A DNA stretch of 64,000 nt from Xenorhabdus poinarii G6. GTDB lineage: Bacteria; Pseudomonadota; Gammaproteobacteria; Enterobacterales; Enterobacteriaceae. Where the stretch lies: positions 2,914,001 to 2,978,000 of the forward strand of contig NZ_FO704551.1 of NCBI RefSeq assembly GCF_000968175.1, given 5' to 3'. The notes below the pieces were generated by a model, which saw only the letters and a program-made list of their open reading frames with translations, was not told the DNA's origin and did no database searches. Numbering within the stretch: the stretch's first letter is position 1; each line of letters starts with the position of its first letter. This document shows, one piece after another, positions 18,892-29,109 of this stretch. The position numbers and the translations under genes were made by a program.

Positions 18892-20274
18892 ATGCTAAAA
18901 ATTTTCAATACTCTCAGTCGTCAAAAAGAAGAATTTAAGCCGATAAATGAAGGAAAAGTGGGGATGTACGTGTGTGGCATTACCATTTATGACCTGTGCC
19001 ATATTGGTCATGGCAGAACCTTCGTTGCATTTGATGTCATTGCGCGTTACCTGCGTTATCTGGGGTACGATTTGACGTATGTTCGGAACATCACTGACGT
19101 GGATGACAAAATTATCAAACGTGCAACCGAAAATAATGAAAGCTGTGATGATTTGACCACACGCATGTTGGCGGAAATGCACCGCGACTTTGATGCACTG
19201 AATATCCTGCGCCCAGATTTAGAACCCCGTGCGACAAAACATATCTCAGAGATTATTGCAATTACAGAAGCACTGATTAAGCGCGAACACGCTTATGTTG
19301 CTGCAAATGGCGATGTCATGTTCTCCATCGATACAAATCCGGATTATGGCCTGCTTTCTCGCCAGGATTTGGCACAATTGCAAGCGGGTGCCCGTGTTGA
19401 AGTGGCTGATGTCAAACGTAATCCAATGGACTTCGTGTTATGGAAAATGTCCAAGCCGGGCGAACCTTGCTGGGAATCGCCATGGGGAGCGGGGCGTCCT
19501 GGCTGGCACATTGAATGTTCTGCCATGAACAGCAAAACGCTAGGTCACCATTTTGATATTCACGGTGGTGGCTCTGATTTGATGTTCCCGCACCACGAAA
19601 ATGAGATTGCTCAATCAACTTGTGCCCATGATGGCCCTTACGTCAATTACTGGATGCATTCCGGCATGGTCATGGTCGACAAAGAGAAGATGTCCAAGTC
19701 ATTGAACAACTTCTTCACTATTCGCGATGTACTGGACTATTACGATGCTGAAACGGTGCGTTATTTCTTGCTATCTGGTCACTATCGCAGCCAATTGAAT
19801 TACACAGAAGAAAACCTGAAACAGGCACGTACTTCCCTTGAGCGTCTGTATACTGCTCTGCGTGGCACAGATAAATCCGTTCAACCTGCCGGTGGCGAAG
19901 CGTTTGAAGCACGTTTTGCTGAAGCCATGAACGATGATTTCAACACACCAGAAGCCTATTCCGTATTGTTTGATATGGCGCGTGAGATTAACCGTCTGAA
20001 GACAGAAGATATCGCAGCGGCTAACAGTCTGGCTGCTGAGTTGCGTAAACTGGCAGGCATTCTTGGCCTGTTAGAACAAGAACCAGAACACTTTTTGCAG
20101 GGCAGCGCACAGGCTGATGATGATGTAGCCCAAATCGAAGCGTTAATTAAACAACGTAATGAGGCGCGTAAAGATAGAGCATGGGCCTTGGCCGATGCAG
20201 CGCGTGATCAGTTAAATGAAATGGGTATTGAACTGGAAGATGGCCCGCAAGGCACAACATGGCGCCGCAAGTAA
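18892..20274 (+). CDS. cysS: CysS, cysteinyl-tRNA synthetase
   Basis: 460 aa, one less than E. coli. Class I features: [16 protein letters not shown] (zinc Cys and HIGH), [10 protein letters not shown] with zinc Cys, HHENEIAQS, and KMSKSLNNF (KMSKS loop). It charges tRNA-Cys. I start at the ATG at 18892; the 56 in-frame codons upstream are hydrophobic and unrelated to the family. In E. coli cysS is far from rpoD, so its location behind an accessory GT9 gene is unusual; I cannot tell whether another copy exists elsewhere. Confidence 0.96.
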   Translation: MLKIFNTLSRQKEEFKPINEGKVGMYVCGITIYDLCHIGHGRTFVAFDVIARYLRYLGYDLTYVRNITDVDDKIIKRATENNESCDDLTTRMLAEMHRDFDALNILRPDLEPRATKHISEIIAITEALIKREHAYVAANGDVMFSIDTNPDYGLLSRQDLAQLQAGARVEVADVKRNPMDFVLWKMSKPGEPCWESPWGAGRPGWHIECSAMNSKTLGHHFDIHGGGSDLMFPHHENEIAQSTCAHDGPYVNYWMHSGMVMVDKEKMSKSLNNFFTIRDVLDYYDAETVRYFLLSGHYRSQLNYTEENLKQARTSLERLYTALRGTDKSVQPAGGEAFEARFAEAMNDDFNTPEAYSVLFDMAREINRLKTEDIAAANSLAAELRKLAGILGLLEQEPEHFLQGSAQADDDVAQIEALIKQRNEARKDRAWALADAARDQLNEMGIELEDGPQGTTWRRK

Positions 20275-20298
20275 TTCGATTTCTGATTTATTGAGCCA

Positions 20299-20333
20299 GA
20301 ACCGCCCCTTGAAATGGGCGGTTTAGTTTTTTA
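20299..20333 (+). terminator. cysS terminator
   Basis: AACCGCCC / GGGCGGTT with an 8-base loop and TAGTTTTTT tail. Confidence 0.88.
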
Positions 20334-20416
20334 TCGCCTTTACGCTTTTACAGCGATATTTTTAGCCATAATACTGAGGCTGTGTTGTACACAAACGCGG
20401 AATAAAAACCGACAGA

Positions 20417-20653
20417 TCATCGATGAGTATTCAGATGCTCAGGATAAAAAGCATTACCCACGTGATAGGTCGTTTTTCCTGAAACTGCGTCCTGTTTCAT
20501 GGAAACAAAAGAGGAATGATTCAGATGCTCTGGTACTTGATGTGTGTTGCCACCGGAAGCAAGATTGAGCAGAGAAAGGGTGACTCTACGTTTAGAGTTA
20601 CTTAATTTATACGACATACCCAACAACCTTCTTGCAGCTCTATTACTTAACAT
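20417..20653 (-). CDS. Hypothetical 78-aa protein with its own promoter and ribosome site
   Basis: MLSNRAARRLLGMSYKLSNS then a Ser/Asn/His-rich part that holds two similar segments VPEHLNHS and YPEHLNTH. The two encoding sites share the 12-base word ATTCAGATGCTC (plus strand) about 90 bp apart. The ATG at 20653 has ACGGAG eight bases upstream, and further upstream on the minus strand TTTTGA-N16-TATACT makes a plausible promoter (about 20690-20720). No family recognised. The regulatory signals make it more credible than a random frame, but it could equally be a degenerate remnant. Confidence 0.4.
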   Translation of the reverse strand: MLSNRAARRLLGMSYKLSNSKRRVTLSLLNLASGGNTHQVPEHLNHSSFVSMKQDAVSGKTTYHVGNAFYPEHLNTHR

Positions 20654-21036
20654 AATTAACTCCGTTTCAGTTGTACGTAAGTCTCTCAGTATAACAAACT
20701 ATTAGAAAATCAAAACATTATTGATATGTTTATCTATCGGAATATTGCTGCTGTCACCTCAGCCGCGATCCCAACGCTATGACATTATTGTTCCCCGCCA
20801 GCATCTCCACCGGAATACCTGTCGAAGAGGGTTATTTATGCTGTTTTGGCAAAATCTCAAGCGTGCTTAATGGGCGATAATTTTAGGTAAGTTAAGGAAC
20901 TATTCAGTTAAAAAGGTAACAATAAACGCTATTTTTAATGAAAACTTTGTAAATTGTCCATAATCACTAACCAAAACCATCAAATCTATCTATGTAAGCT
21001 AAATCACTAAAATTTTATTAGAAAACAAAACATTTT
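20654..21036. other. AT-rich gene-free stretch, left of the MITE-like element
   Basis: About 380 bp. Apart from the minus-strand promoter candidate at its left end I see no gene, terminator or operator that I can support. Confidence 0.5.
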
Positions 21037-21322
21037 ATACCAAACTGTCTTGTTTAGATTTATAATCTAAAATATTTAATTTAAATAGAATTAAATTTTG
21101 TTTTTAATGGGTATTTTTATTGGATTGGTTCTGGTTTTTTTGTGGTGCTTGGTTGGCATAGGGTCACATTTTTTAACCAATAACATTAATTGGGTAAAAT
21201 AAAATATGTTTTTAATGAAAAAAATCATATATTATAAATTACTTTAAGTGGAATGATTTTTATTGTGTAATGAAATTTGACTTAGGTTATATTATGTTAG
21301 AATTATGTTTACAGTTTGGTAT
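21037..21322. mobile_element. MITE-like element, 286 bp, 12-bp terminal inverted repeats and ATTTT target duplication
   Basis: The left end ATACCAAACTGT (21037-21048) is the exact reverse complement of the right end ACAGTTTGGTAT (21311-21322). Both ends are flanked by the same 5 bp, ATTTT, at 21032-21036 and 21323-21327, as expected from a target-site duplication. The interior is AT-rich, has no open frame and contains a short palindrome (TTTAGATTTATAATCTAAA). The region is AT-rich, so the 5-bp match alone is weak; the 12-bp inverted repeat is the main evidence. Confidence 0.6.
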
Positions 21323-21883
21323 ATTTTGTCCAGTTTAAATCTCAAGAAAATCATCAATAAAAGCGAAATACGTCGAATAATATGCGTTTATGCGGCTATT
21401 TTTTAGCTTTTGAGGAATTTTCTTGTTTAAGTATTTTTAAACTATTAAAAATAAATTAATTAAATTTAATCAATAACATCAAATCCAATAAGTCAAAAAT
21501 GAGGAGAAGATGAGTTATCTCTCATGCAAGGAGAACAGGAATTCTGTCTAAGCCGCATTTGGTAACACAGCCAAAAAGATATGTAGAGGTAGCGACAAAA
21601 CAGAGAAAAATGATTCATATCATGGAAAAACGCTCTTTGCATCGGTGAGGGTCTGTTTTTTACAAAACGTTAATAAAAATCATGTCATTACAAAAAAAGA
21701 CGCATGTCAGAAAACAAAATGGCGGATCAAGTGGTAACAATAGGTAGGCCATGGGCAGTCATCAATCTGTCAAGACCCTCTCTATTTTTACGAGCAACTA
21801 ACGGAGTGAAAATCCAATATATGTCAAGCTCCGAAAAGTCGCCTTAATAACGCCATAACTTACTGATTAAAAAAGGATAAGAT
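21323..21883 (+). promoter_or_regulatory. Long upstream region of the XRE regulator with a mini-ORF
   Basis: 560 bp before the regulator. It contains a 13-codon ORF (21510-21551, MSYLSCKENRNSV) with GAGGAGAAG directly upstream. Two arms, GAGGGTCT (about 21645) and AGACCCTC (about 21773), are complementary and about 120 bp apart. The length suggests a regulated leader, but no known riboswitch or operator is recognised. Confidence 0.35.
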
Positions 21884-22186
21884 ATGGAAAGTGCAAACCT
21901 ATTAGTCGGGCAACGTATTCAAACAAAAAGGAAGGAACAAGGTATCACCGCAACCGCGCTGGCAAAACAAATTGGTATCAGCCAACAGCAGCTTTCACGT
22001 TATGAAAGAGGAACCAATCGGATCAACATAGATCATCTTGTTGAAATTGCTTGGATATTACACACTCCGATTGCTTGGTTTTTCCAGGATTGCAATAAAA
22101 ACAAAACAGAGGACGATACGGTTAATAAACTTACGGATCAATATATTCCCATTGCTGAAACAATTATCGGGAAGAATGGTTGTTAA
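21884..22186 (+). CDS. XRE-family HTH regulator, MrpJ-like
   Basis: 100 aa. An HTH_3 domain covers about residues 8-65: VGQRIQTKRKEQGITATALA, KQIGISQQQLSRYERGTNRI and the following IDHLVEIAWILHTPIAWFF. The layout, with a short charged tail, matches MrpJ-type regulators that accompany fimbrial operons in Proteus and Xenorhabdus and switch between adhesion and motility. No fimbrial genes are nearby, so it would be an orphan copy. Start ATG has AAGGATAAG just upstream. Targets cannot be inferred. Confidence 0.75.
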   Translation: MESANLLVGQRIQTKRKEQGITATALAKQIGISQQQLSRYERGTNRINIDHLVEIAWILHTPIAWFFQDCNKNKTEDDTVNKLTDQYIPIAETIIGKNGC

Positions 22187-22388
22187 ATGGGACAAGAGAA
22201 ATTTGTCAGAAGCTTGTTGTGCTACTGATTCCAATGAGATCATTCAGGCTTCTGACTCTTGTCTGGTTTACGTATTTCATACCCCACTCAATCAGAACCC
22301 TCATCATCAACGATATCAACAATCAGCCGTTAACGCTTTCGGCGAGTTATTTTCCAATATTTGCAGCTATTTCCGAGTACATAACAAG

Positions 22389-23543
22389 TTACGATTCCCT
22401 GCTCCGCCAATGAGACATTGCCCAAACCGCAGCGATGTTGCGTGCCGTTACCTGCAAGTTGTCTGCGCCATTAGCAAGGGCATCTGACAGAGAACACACC
22501 CCGGGTATGATGGAAAACACCGCATCCAGCCCATGTTGATGCACAACATGATAATCCCGGCTCATTTCGCCCACTAACGCAATCGTGGGAATCCCCCATT
22601 TTTTCGCAATACGGGCGACACCAATCGGGGTTTTTCCGTGTATCGTCTGGCTATCTATGCGACCTTCTCCGGTAATAACCAGATCCGCCCCCTGAATGGC
22701 GTCTTCTAGTTTCAGAGTATCGATCACAATCTCAATACCTGACTGTAATTCCACCCCCAACAATCCCAATAAGGAAGCGCCCATCCCTCCGGCTGCGCCT
22801 GCACCAGCAGCAGTAATCACGCGTTTTCCCGTCATGGCTTCTATTTTCATGCCATAATGATGTAAGGCAGAATCCAACGATTTAATCATCGCGGGTGTTG
22901 CACCTTTTTGTGGACCAAATACCGCTGATGCGCCCTGTTCACCACATAATGGGTTATTAACATCACAAGCAACGGTCATTTCAATTTGCCTGAGACGTGG
23001 ATCAAAGTTGGTTAAATCGATGCTTTCCAATCGGGCTAATGCTGCACCACCAAATGGCAGAGTACGGCCATCGCCATCCAATAAATTCGCGCCCAGCGCC
23101 TGCATCATGCCTGCGCCACCGTCATTGGTTGCACTTCCCCCGATACCTAAAATCAGTTTACTCACACCGTGTTCCAACGCAGCCAGGATCAATTCTCCTG
23201 TGCCATAACTCGTTGTGATCATAGGGTTACGCTGCGCCATGGGGACGCGTTGCAAGCCAGATGCCGTTGCCATTTCAATAACCGCCGTCGTTCCATCCCC
23301 AAGCAAACCAAAACATCCCTCTACCGGCTGCCCCAAAGGATCTATGACCGAACAGACAATGCGTTTACCCCCTGTCGCGGCGATCAGTGATTCTACTGTC
23401 CCTTCACCACCATCTGCCATGGGTATCTTGATATAGTCTGCTTGCGGATAAACTTCCTTAAATCCCCGCTCTATCGCCTGCGCTACTTGTAAGGCACTCA
23501 GGCTTTCCTTAAATGAATCAGGGGCAATCACAATTTTCATCAT
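22389..23543 (-). CDS. Glycerate 2-kinase (GarK/GlxK family)
   Basis: 384 aa, standard length for type I glycerate kinases. Motifs: KIVIAPDSFKESLSALQVAQ, MADGGEGTVESLIAATGG, LGIGGSATNDGGAGMMQALG, ACDVNNPLCGEQGASAVFGP, AAGAGAAGGMGASLLG and VITGEGRIDSQTIHGKTPIG. It phosphorylates D-glycerate to 2-phosphoglycerate at the end of the glucarate/glyoxylate routes. Two adjacent ATG codons follow GAGGAAATGC; the second (23540) gives the family N-terminus. No other glycerate-pathway gene is nearby, so garK versus glxK cannot be decided. Confidence 0.93.
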   Translation of the reverse strand: MMKIVIAPDSFKESLSALQVAQAIERGFKEVYPQADYIKIPMADGGEGTVESLIAATGGKRIVCSVIDPLGQPVEGCFGLLGDGTTAVIEMATASGLQRVPMAQRNPMITTSYGTGELILAALEHGVSKLILGIGGSATNDGGAGMMQALGANLLDGDGRTLPFGGAALARLESIDLTNFDPRLRQIEMTVACDVNNPLCGEQGASAVFGPQKGATPAMIKSLDSALHHYGMKIEAMTGKRVITAAGAGAAGGMGASLLGLLGVELQSGIEIVIDTLKLEDAIQGADLVITGEGRIDSQTIHGKTPIGVARIAKKWGIPTIALVGEMSRDYHVVHQHGLDAVFSIIPGVCSLSDALANGADNLQVTARNIAAVWAMSHWRSRES

Positions 23544-23662
23544 GCATTTCCTCGGCGCGCTGAGGCAGATTTTTCGGCATGATTAACCCGGTAAGAGCCA
23601 ATACACCAAAGGATGAAGGTAGAAATGAAGGATCGTAAAACCAACTCATATACGCTCATAAA

Positions 23663-23690
23663 AAAAGCGATAAAATAAATTATCGCTTTT
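23663..23690 (-). terminator. rpoH terminator
   Basis: AAAAGCGATAA / TTATCGCTTTT, symmetrical with A and T runs on both sides; lies between the rpoH stop and the glycerate kinase start. Confidence 0.85.
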
Positions 23691-23742
23691 CAATCTAACA
23701 AGTTTGACTCAACTAATGAGATACATTAATCAGTCTAACTGT

Positions 23743-24600
23743 TTATGCTTCAATAGCCAGCCGCAATTTCTTCATTGCATTTTTTTCTAGCTGTCGAACA
23801 CGTTCGGCGGATACACCGTATTTATCCGCCAGTTCTTGCAAAGTGATTTTGTTGTCATCATCCAGCCAACGGGAACGAATGATGTCTTGGCTACGCTCAT
23901 CCAGTCCTTCCATCGCCACAAAAAGCTTATCTGCAGCATGGTTTTCCCAGTTATCTTCTTCAATGCCATCGGCAAAGTCAGAAGCTTTGTCTTGCAAATA
24001 CAGCACCGGCGCCACAGGATTGCTATCATGATTGTCATCATCAGAGGACATATCGAATGCCATATCCTGCGCTGACATGCGAGATTCCATCACTCGGACA
24101 TCTTTGCTGGTCACGCCCAATTCTTGAGCGACCAGATCAATTTCATCCTGATTAAACCACCCCAGACGTTGTTTAGCTTTACGCAAATTAAAGAACAGCT
24201 TGCGCTGAGCTTTTGTTGTTGCAACTTTCACAATACGCCAATTACGCAGTACATATTCGTGAATTTCTGCCTTAATCCAGTGGACAGCAAAAGAAACCAA
24301 ACGCACACCCACTTCGGGATTAAATCGACGAACCGCTTTCATCAGGCCAATATTACCTTCCTGAATTAAATCCGCTTGTGGCAGACCATAACCGGCATAA
24401 CTGCGGGCAACATGAACAACGAAGCGCAGGTGAGAAAGAATCAGCTTTTTCGCTGCATCCAGATCTCCCTGGTAATGCAGCCTTTCTGCCAGTTCCTTTT
24501 CTTCCTCTGCGGACAGCATCGGATAAGCGTTGGAGGCACGGATGTATCCTTCCAAACTACCTTGTGGAACTAATGCCAAAGTTTGCATTTCTTTTGTCAT
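23743..24600 (-). CDS. rpoH: RpoH, heat-shock sigma factor sigma32
   Basis: 285 aa. Region 2 is [40 protein letters not shown] and [20 protein letters not shown]; the RpoH box [16 protein letters not shown], unique to sigma32, is at about 132. Region 4.2 reads [20 protein letters not shown]. It directs transcription of chaperone and protease genes. It follows ftsYEX in the same direction, as in E. coli, with a 212-bp gap that should hold its own promoters. Confidence 0.98.
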   Translation of the reverse strand: MTKEMQTLALVPQGSLEGYIRASNAYPMLSAEEEKELAERLHYQGDLDAAKKLILSHLRFVVHVARSYAGYGLPQADLIQEGNIGLMKAVRRFNPEVGVRLVSFAVHWIKAEIHEYVLRNWRIVKVATTKAQRKLFFNLRKAKQRLGWFNQDEIDLVAQELGVTSKDVRVMESRMSAQDMAFDMSSDDDNHDSNPVAPVLYLQDKASDFADGIEEDNWENHAADKLFVAMEGLDERSQDIIRSRWLDDDNKITLQELADKYGVSAERVRQLEKNAMKKLRLAIEA

Positions 24601-24812
24601 TCAAATTCTCTCAAAATCAGATCCAAATTGAAGGCTGTTTACGCTTGCTCAAATTAACCCATAAGGTTTATTCAAGTCAAAGGCATGTCTATTTTACCAT
24701 CATAGCACTCATATTCAAATCATCTCAATTAGATGAATCGTCATACTCATCATAACGCTGAATTAGGCAATGACTAAGTCAGAAAGTTCACTTGCAAGCC
24801 CTGCTATCACCT

Positions 24813-25787
24813 TTATTCTGGCCGAAAACGACGCAAATGCTGAATTGTCGCAAACCATGCAGCAATCCAACCAATCATACCCGAAACCAGCACTAATAAG
24901 AGTGATTCATCCCATCCCAGGCCATGCAGCTTAAAGCTTGTCCCAAAAACACTCGCCACGTCTGTAACGATATCGGCAAGTTTCCAGACTAATAAAGCGG
25001 AGAGGAGCAGAGAGAATATGGCGCCCAGTATCCCCAACAAGGCTCCGCCATTAAGGAAAGGACGCAATATAAAACCATCTGTTGCCCCAATCAGCTTCAT
25101 GACGTTAATCGTTTCACGGCGACTAAAAATACTCAGCCGGACACTGTTACCAATAACCAACAGCAATGCAACCACCATCAGGATACCGATGACAGCCGCA
25201 ATTTGACCCACCAGAGCCGCTAACGCCGTCAAGCGGGAAAACCAGCTATCATCCATCCTGACATCTTCAATCCCTTTAATCTGTGCAACCTGATCGCGCA
25301 ATATCGTTATTGCCTGAGTTCCTTGAAAATTCAATGTTGGCGATACGATAGCGACTGCCGGAAGCGGATTTTCCTCCAGCAAATCCAATGCGCTGGCAAA
25401 CCCCGACCATGCCCGGAATTCGTTAACGGCGTCTTCACGGGAAAGATAATTCACCGATTTTACGCCATCCATACCTTTTAACTGATCAATCACCTGCTTA
25501 GCGCTATTGTCATTCAGTGATTTATCCAAATAAACCGTGAGTTGTGGAACGGGATACCACTGTATTACCGCCTGGTTAACGTTTTTCCAAACGATATAAA
25601 ACACACTCGGTAAGGTCAGGGAAATGGCGATCACCATAATGGTTAGCAACGTCGCCAGTGGTTGACCAAGCATATCAGACAGCGTGCTTTTCCACGCATA
25701 ACGCCACTGTACACGCCATCCACCTCGCAATGCCCGGGATTTTGATGACGGTGTTTTTTTCACTGAATGACGGACATGCTTAACCAT
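24813..25787 (-). CDS. ftsX: FtsX, cell-division ABC transporter-like permease
   Basis: 324 aa, somewhat shorter than E. coli (352) mainly at the N-terminus. Cytoplasmic N-terminus, first TM ([20 protein letters not shown]), an extracellular loop of about 120 residues that activates periplasmic amidases through EnvC, then three TMs near the C-terminus. It works with FtsE at the septum. It overlaps ftsE by 8 bp, indicating translational coupling. Confidence 0.96.
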   Translation of the reverse strand: MVKHVRHSVKKTPSSKSRALRGGWRVQWRYAWKSTLSDMLGQPLATLLTIMVIAISLTLPSVFYIVWKNVNQAVIQWYPVPQLTVYLDKSLNDNSAKQVIDQLKGMDGVKSVNYLSREDAVNEFRAWSGFASALDLLEENPLPAVAIVSPTLNFQGTQAITILRDQVAQIKGIEDVRMDDSWFSRLTALAALVGQIAAVIGILMVVALLLVIGNSVRLSIFSRRETINVMKLIGATDGFILRPFLNGGALLGILGAIFSLLLSALLVWKLADIVTDVASVFGTSFKLHGLGWDESLLLVLVSGMIGWIAAWFATIQHLRRFRPE

Positions 25788-26445
25788 GCTGCCCTCCTTG
25801 CATCCGCCCCTGATTCAGGGTCAGGATACGGTAATTTCTTCGTTCAATAAGCGCCGTATCATGGGTCGCCATCAAAACCGTCACGCCGACTCGGTTAAAT
25901 TCTTCAAACAGACGCATGATCCCCTCGGATAGCTCACCATCCAAATTTCCGGTCGGCTCATCCGCCAGCAGTACGGTTGGCTTATTCACCACAGCTCTGG
26001 CGATACCAACACGTTGCTGTTCTCCACCAGAAAGCTGGATGGGGAAATTTTTCGCTTTGTCCAGTAAACCGACCTTATCCAATGCCGCAGATACCCGCCG
26101 ACGAATATCTTCGGTACTTGCCCCTGCAATAATCAGCGGCATAGCGACATTCTCGTATACCGTGCGATCCAAAAGCAGGTGATGATCCTGAAAGATCATG
26201 CCGATCTGACGACGCAGAAAAGGGATCTCTCTGGATTTTAGTCGGCTGATGTCATGGCCAGAAAACCCAATATGGCCTGCACTAGGGCGTTCGATGCCAC
26301 AGATTAATTTCAAAAGCGTACTTTTACCGGCACCGGAATGGCCGGTTAAAAATGCCATCTCTCCTGGCAGGAGATGAAAATCGACCCCTTGCAGTGCCTG
26401 CCGCCCCCCAAGATAGGCTTTACTGACCTGTTCAAAGCGAATCAT
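25780..26445 (-). CDS. ftsE: FtsE, cell-division ATP-binding protein
   Basis: 221 aa ABC ATPase: Walker [11 protein letters not shown]-loop FQDHHLL, signature LSGGEQQR, Walker [13 protein letters not shown] and H-loop ATHD. Powers FtsX to activate peptidoglycan hydrolysis at division. It begins 6 bp after the ftsY stop. Confidence 0.97.
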   Translation of the reverse strand: MIRFEQVSKAYLGGRQALQGVDFHLLPGEMAFLTGHSGAGKSTLLKLICGIERPSAGHIGFSGHDISRLKSREIPFLRRQIGMIFQDHHLLLDRTVYENVAMPLIIAGASTEDIRRRVSAALDKVGLLDKAKNFPIQLSGGEQQRVGIARAVVNKPTVLLADEPTGNLDGELSEGIMRLFEEFNRVGVTVLMATHDTALIERRNYRILTLNQGRMQGGQHG

Positions 26446-26451
26446 TGATAG

Positions 26452-28227
26452 TTAATCCTCTCGGGCAAAAAGCGCCTCAATAAAATCATCTGCCTTAAAT
26501 GGACGGAGATCTTCAATGCCTTCCCCGACACCAATATAGCGGATTGGGATCTCAAATTGGTCGGCAATCGCAAAGATCACGCCGCCTTTCGCAGTACCAT
26601 CCAGTTTGGTCAGTGAAATACCTGTCAGTCCCACAGCTTCATGGAATAGTTTAGCCTGACTTACTGCATTTTGACCTGTACTTGCATCCAGCGTCAGCAT
26701 AATTTCATGAGGGGCTTCTTCGTCCAGTTTTTTCATCACCCGAACGATTTTTTTCAACTCTTCCATAAGATGGGATTTATTCTGCAAACGTCCGGCAGTA
26801 TCTGCGATCAAAATATCAACACCTTTCGCCTTAGCTGACTGGATGGCATCAAAAATCACTGAGGCCGGATCTGCCCCCGTATGTTGCGCAATGACAGGGA
26901 TTTTGTTGCGATCGCCCCAAACCTGTAGTTGTTCTACCGCTGCCGCACGGAAAGTATCCCCGGCTGCCAGCATGACGGATTTACCCTGAGATTGATATTG
27001 ACGTGCCAATTTACCAATTGTGGTGGTTTTACCAACGCCATTGACGCCCACCATCAGAATGACATAAGGGGATTTACCTTCAATTTCCAGTGGCTTGTCA
27101 ACTTTCGCCAAAATGCCCGACATCTCTTCTTTCAGTTTAGCGTAAAGCGCTTCTGCATCTTTTAATTCCTTACGGCTGGCATGAGCGGTCAGGTTAGTAA
27201 TGATCTTACGGGTTGTTTCAACACCGACATCTGCAATCAGTAACTGTTCTTCCAGTTCTTCAAACAGGTCATCATCAATTTTCTTACCACGAAACAGCCC
27301 TAAAAAGCCGGAGCCAAGATTTTGGCGGGTTTTCCCCAAGCTACGTTTCAGACGAGCAAAAAAACCTTCTTTAGTCGGTCGTTCTTGCTCCTTCGTCGGA
27401 ACTGCTTGTGCCTCTGCCTGACGAGCCGCTTCTTCCGCTAAACGTTGCTGTTCTGCCTCTTCTGCGGCGCGACGAGCCACTTCTTCCGCTAAACGCTGCT
27501 GTTCTGCCTCTTCCGCGGCACGACGAGCGGCTTGTTCCACCAAACGTTGCTGTTCTGCTTCTTCTGCGGCACGACGGGCTGCTTCTTCCGCCAAACGTTG
27601 CTGTTCTGCCTCTTCTGCGACGCGATGAGCCGCTTCTTCCGCCAAACGCTGCTGTTCTGCCTCTTCCGCGGCACGACGAGCGGCTTGTTCCACCAAACGT
27701 TGCTGTTCTGCTTCTTCTGCGGCGCGACGAGCCGTTTCTTCCGCTAAACGCTGCTGTTCTGCCTCTTCTGCGGCACGACGAGCCGTTTCTTCCGCTAAAC
27801 GCTGCTGTTCTGCCTCTTCTGCGACACGACAAGCCGTTTCTTCTGCTAAACGTTGCTGCTCTTCCTCTTCTGCGGCACGACGAGCCGCTTCTTCCGCCAG
27901 ACGTTGCTGCTCTGCCTCTTCTGCGGCACGACGAGCCGCTTCTTCCGCTAAACGTTGCTGTTCTGCTTCTTCTGCGGCACGACGGGCTGCTTCTTCCGCC
28001 AAACGTTGCTGTTCTGCTTCTTCTGCGACGCGACGAGCCGCTTCTTCCGCTAAACGTTGCTGTTCTGCCTCTTCCGCGGCGCGACGAGCCGTTTCTTCCG
28101 CTAAACGCTGCTGTTCTGCCTCTTCTGCAACGATCTTCTCTTGTTCGGCTTGTTCTTCTTGCTGTTTCTTATCTTGACGACCAAGTCCAAACCAAGAGAA
28201 GAAACCTTTTTTTTTCTCTTTTGCCAT
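26452..28227 (-). CDS. ftsY: FtsY, SRP receptor GTPase with an expanded repeat A-domain
   Basis: 591 aa versus 497 in E. coli. The N-terminus [20 protein letters not shown] contains the membrane-binding basic helix. Residues 34-271 are 14 copies of a 17-residue unit, consensus [17 protein letters not shown], forming a long charged helix. The NG domain (about 290-591) is canonical: [15 protein letters not shown] (G1), [23 protein letters not shown] (G3), [10 protein letters not shown] (G4) and [14 protein letters not shown]. It receives SRP-ribosome complexes at the membrane. The extra length lies entirely in the repeats; the GTPase is intact. Confidence 0.97.
   Translation of the reverse strand: MAKEKKKGFFSWFGLGRQDKKQQEEQAEQEKIVAEEAEQQRLAEETARRAAEEAEQQRLAEEAARRVAEEAEQQRLAEEAARRAAEEAEQQRLAEEAARRAAEEAEQQRLAEEAARRAAEEEEQQRLAEETACRVAEEAEQQRLAEETARRAAEEAEQQRLAEETARRAAEEAEQQRLVEQAARRAAEEAEQQRLAEEAAHRVAEEAEQQRLAEEAARRAAEEAEQQRLVEQAARRAAEEAEQQRLAEEVARRAAEEAEQQRLAEEAARQAEAQAVPTKEQERPTKEGFFARLKRSLGKTRQNLGSGFLGLFRGKKIDDDLFEELEEQLLIADVGVETTRKIITNLTAHASRKELKDAEALYAKLKEEMSGILAKVDKPLEIEGKSPYVILMVGVNGVGKTTTIGKLARQYQSQGKSVMLAAGDTFRAAAVEQLQVWGDRNKIPVIAQHTGADPASVIFDAIQSAKAKGVDILIADTAGRLQNKSHLMEELKKIVRVMKKLDEEAPHEIMLTLDASTGQNAVSQAKLFHEAVGLTGISLTKLDGTAKGGVIFAIADQFEIPIRYIGVGEGIEDLRPFKADDFIEALFARED
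27415..28128 (-). repeat. 14 tandem copies of a 51-bp unit inside ftsY
   Basis: 714 bp = 14 x 51 bp, no frame break. Units differ by a few substitutions (for example [28 protein letters not shown]). The units LVEQAARRA (copies 9 and 12) recur three units apart with near-identical DNA, which points to duplication of multi-unit blocks. The array keeps both this frame and a long opposite-strand frame open. Confidence 0.95.
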
Positions 28228-28489
28228 CGGCCACTACACTCCTCGCGGTTAATTATGGCGTTACAACAGCCTATCCCAATGACGACCTTGCTCTCCAACA
28301 AATATATCCACTGAAACAGGTTCTAACGGTGATAAAATCCAGTCTAACATTTTCATCACATCACAACACATATCTATAGCGGATTTCATGGTAAATTAAT
28401 CAATGGATTTCTTCATTTTCACTCACTTTTTGTCTCCGCCAGATATTATCGAATCGCACTGGATGACAAATGCTTAAGTTATGTAAATT

Positions 28490-29068
28490 ATGACCAAAAA
28501 ACCACAACGCGCGTCTTTGGGACAAATCCGTATTATTGGCGGAAAATGGCGCGGCAGAAAATTACCTGTTCTTGATCGTGACGGCCTGCGCCCAACAACC
28601 GATCGCGTCCGGGAGACGCTTTTTAACTGGCTTATGCCGAAAATCCAGGGAGCCCGTTGTCTGGATTGTTTTTCTGGCAGCGGGGCACTCGGATTTGAGG
28701 CGCTATCACGTTATGCAAGTCACGCGACCTTAATTGAATACGATCGCCATGTGGCAAAACAGCTGTCGACTAACCTCACCTTACTGAATGCTGAAAATGT
28801 CGATGTCGTACAAGGTAATGCACTACAATACCTTAACAGCACCGGCACCCCCTTTGATGTGGTTTTCCTCGATCCACCATTCCGTAAGGGCATGTTGGCG
28901 GAAACAATCCATTTATTGGAAACGCATAGCTGGCTGGCTGAAGAAAGTTGGATTTATGTTGAGGCAGAAGCAGAATCGGCTGCGGCAGAGGTGCCTCATC
29001 ATTGGCAGCTACACCGGGAAAAAATCGCCGGTCAAGTCGCTTACCGGTTATATATTCGTCAACAATAA
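28490..29068 (+). CDS. rsmD: RsmD, 16S rRNA (guanine966-N2)-methyltransferase
   Basis: 192 aa. IRIIGGKWRGRKLPV at the N-terminus, RPTTDRVRETLFNWL, the SAM motif LDCFSGSGALGFEALSR and the catalytic DPPF in VVFLDPPFRKG. It methylates G966 of 16S rRNA in the assembled 30S. It is divergent from ftsY and followed by yhhL, as in E. coli. Confidence 0.97.
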   Translation: MTKKPQRASLGQIRIIGGKWRGRKLPVLDRDGLRPTTDRVRETLFNWLMPKIQGARCLDCFSGSGALGFEALSRYASHATLIEYDRHVAKQLSTNLTLLNAENVDVVQGNALQYLNSTGTPFDVVFLDPPFRKGMLAETIHLLETHSWLAEESWIYVEAEAESAAAEVPHHWQLHREKIAGQVAYRLYIRQQ

Positions 29069-29109
29069 TCGCGCAACAGAACAGCTTAAACACAATTTTG
29101 GAGTCAATG

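Noticed and set aside
27415..28128. Regular repeats that could suggest a CRISPR array
   Set aside because: Units are contiguous 51-bp coding repeats without spacers and are in frame with ftsY.
27408..28379. 323-codon plus-strand ORF opposite ftsY, very rich in Leu/Pro/Arg
   Set aside because: It is the complement of the 51-bp ftsY repeats; the open frame follows from the repeat and has no ribosome site or independent homology.
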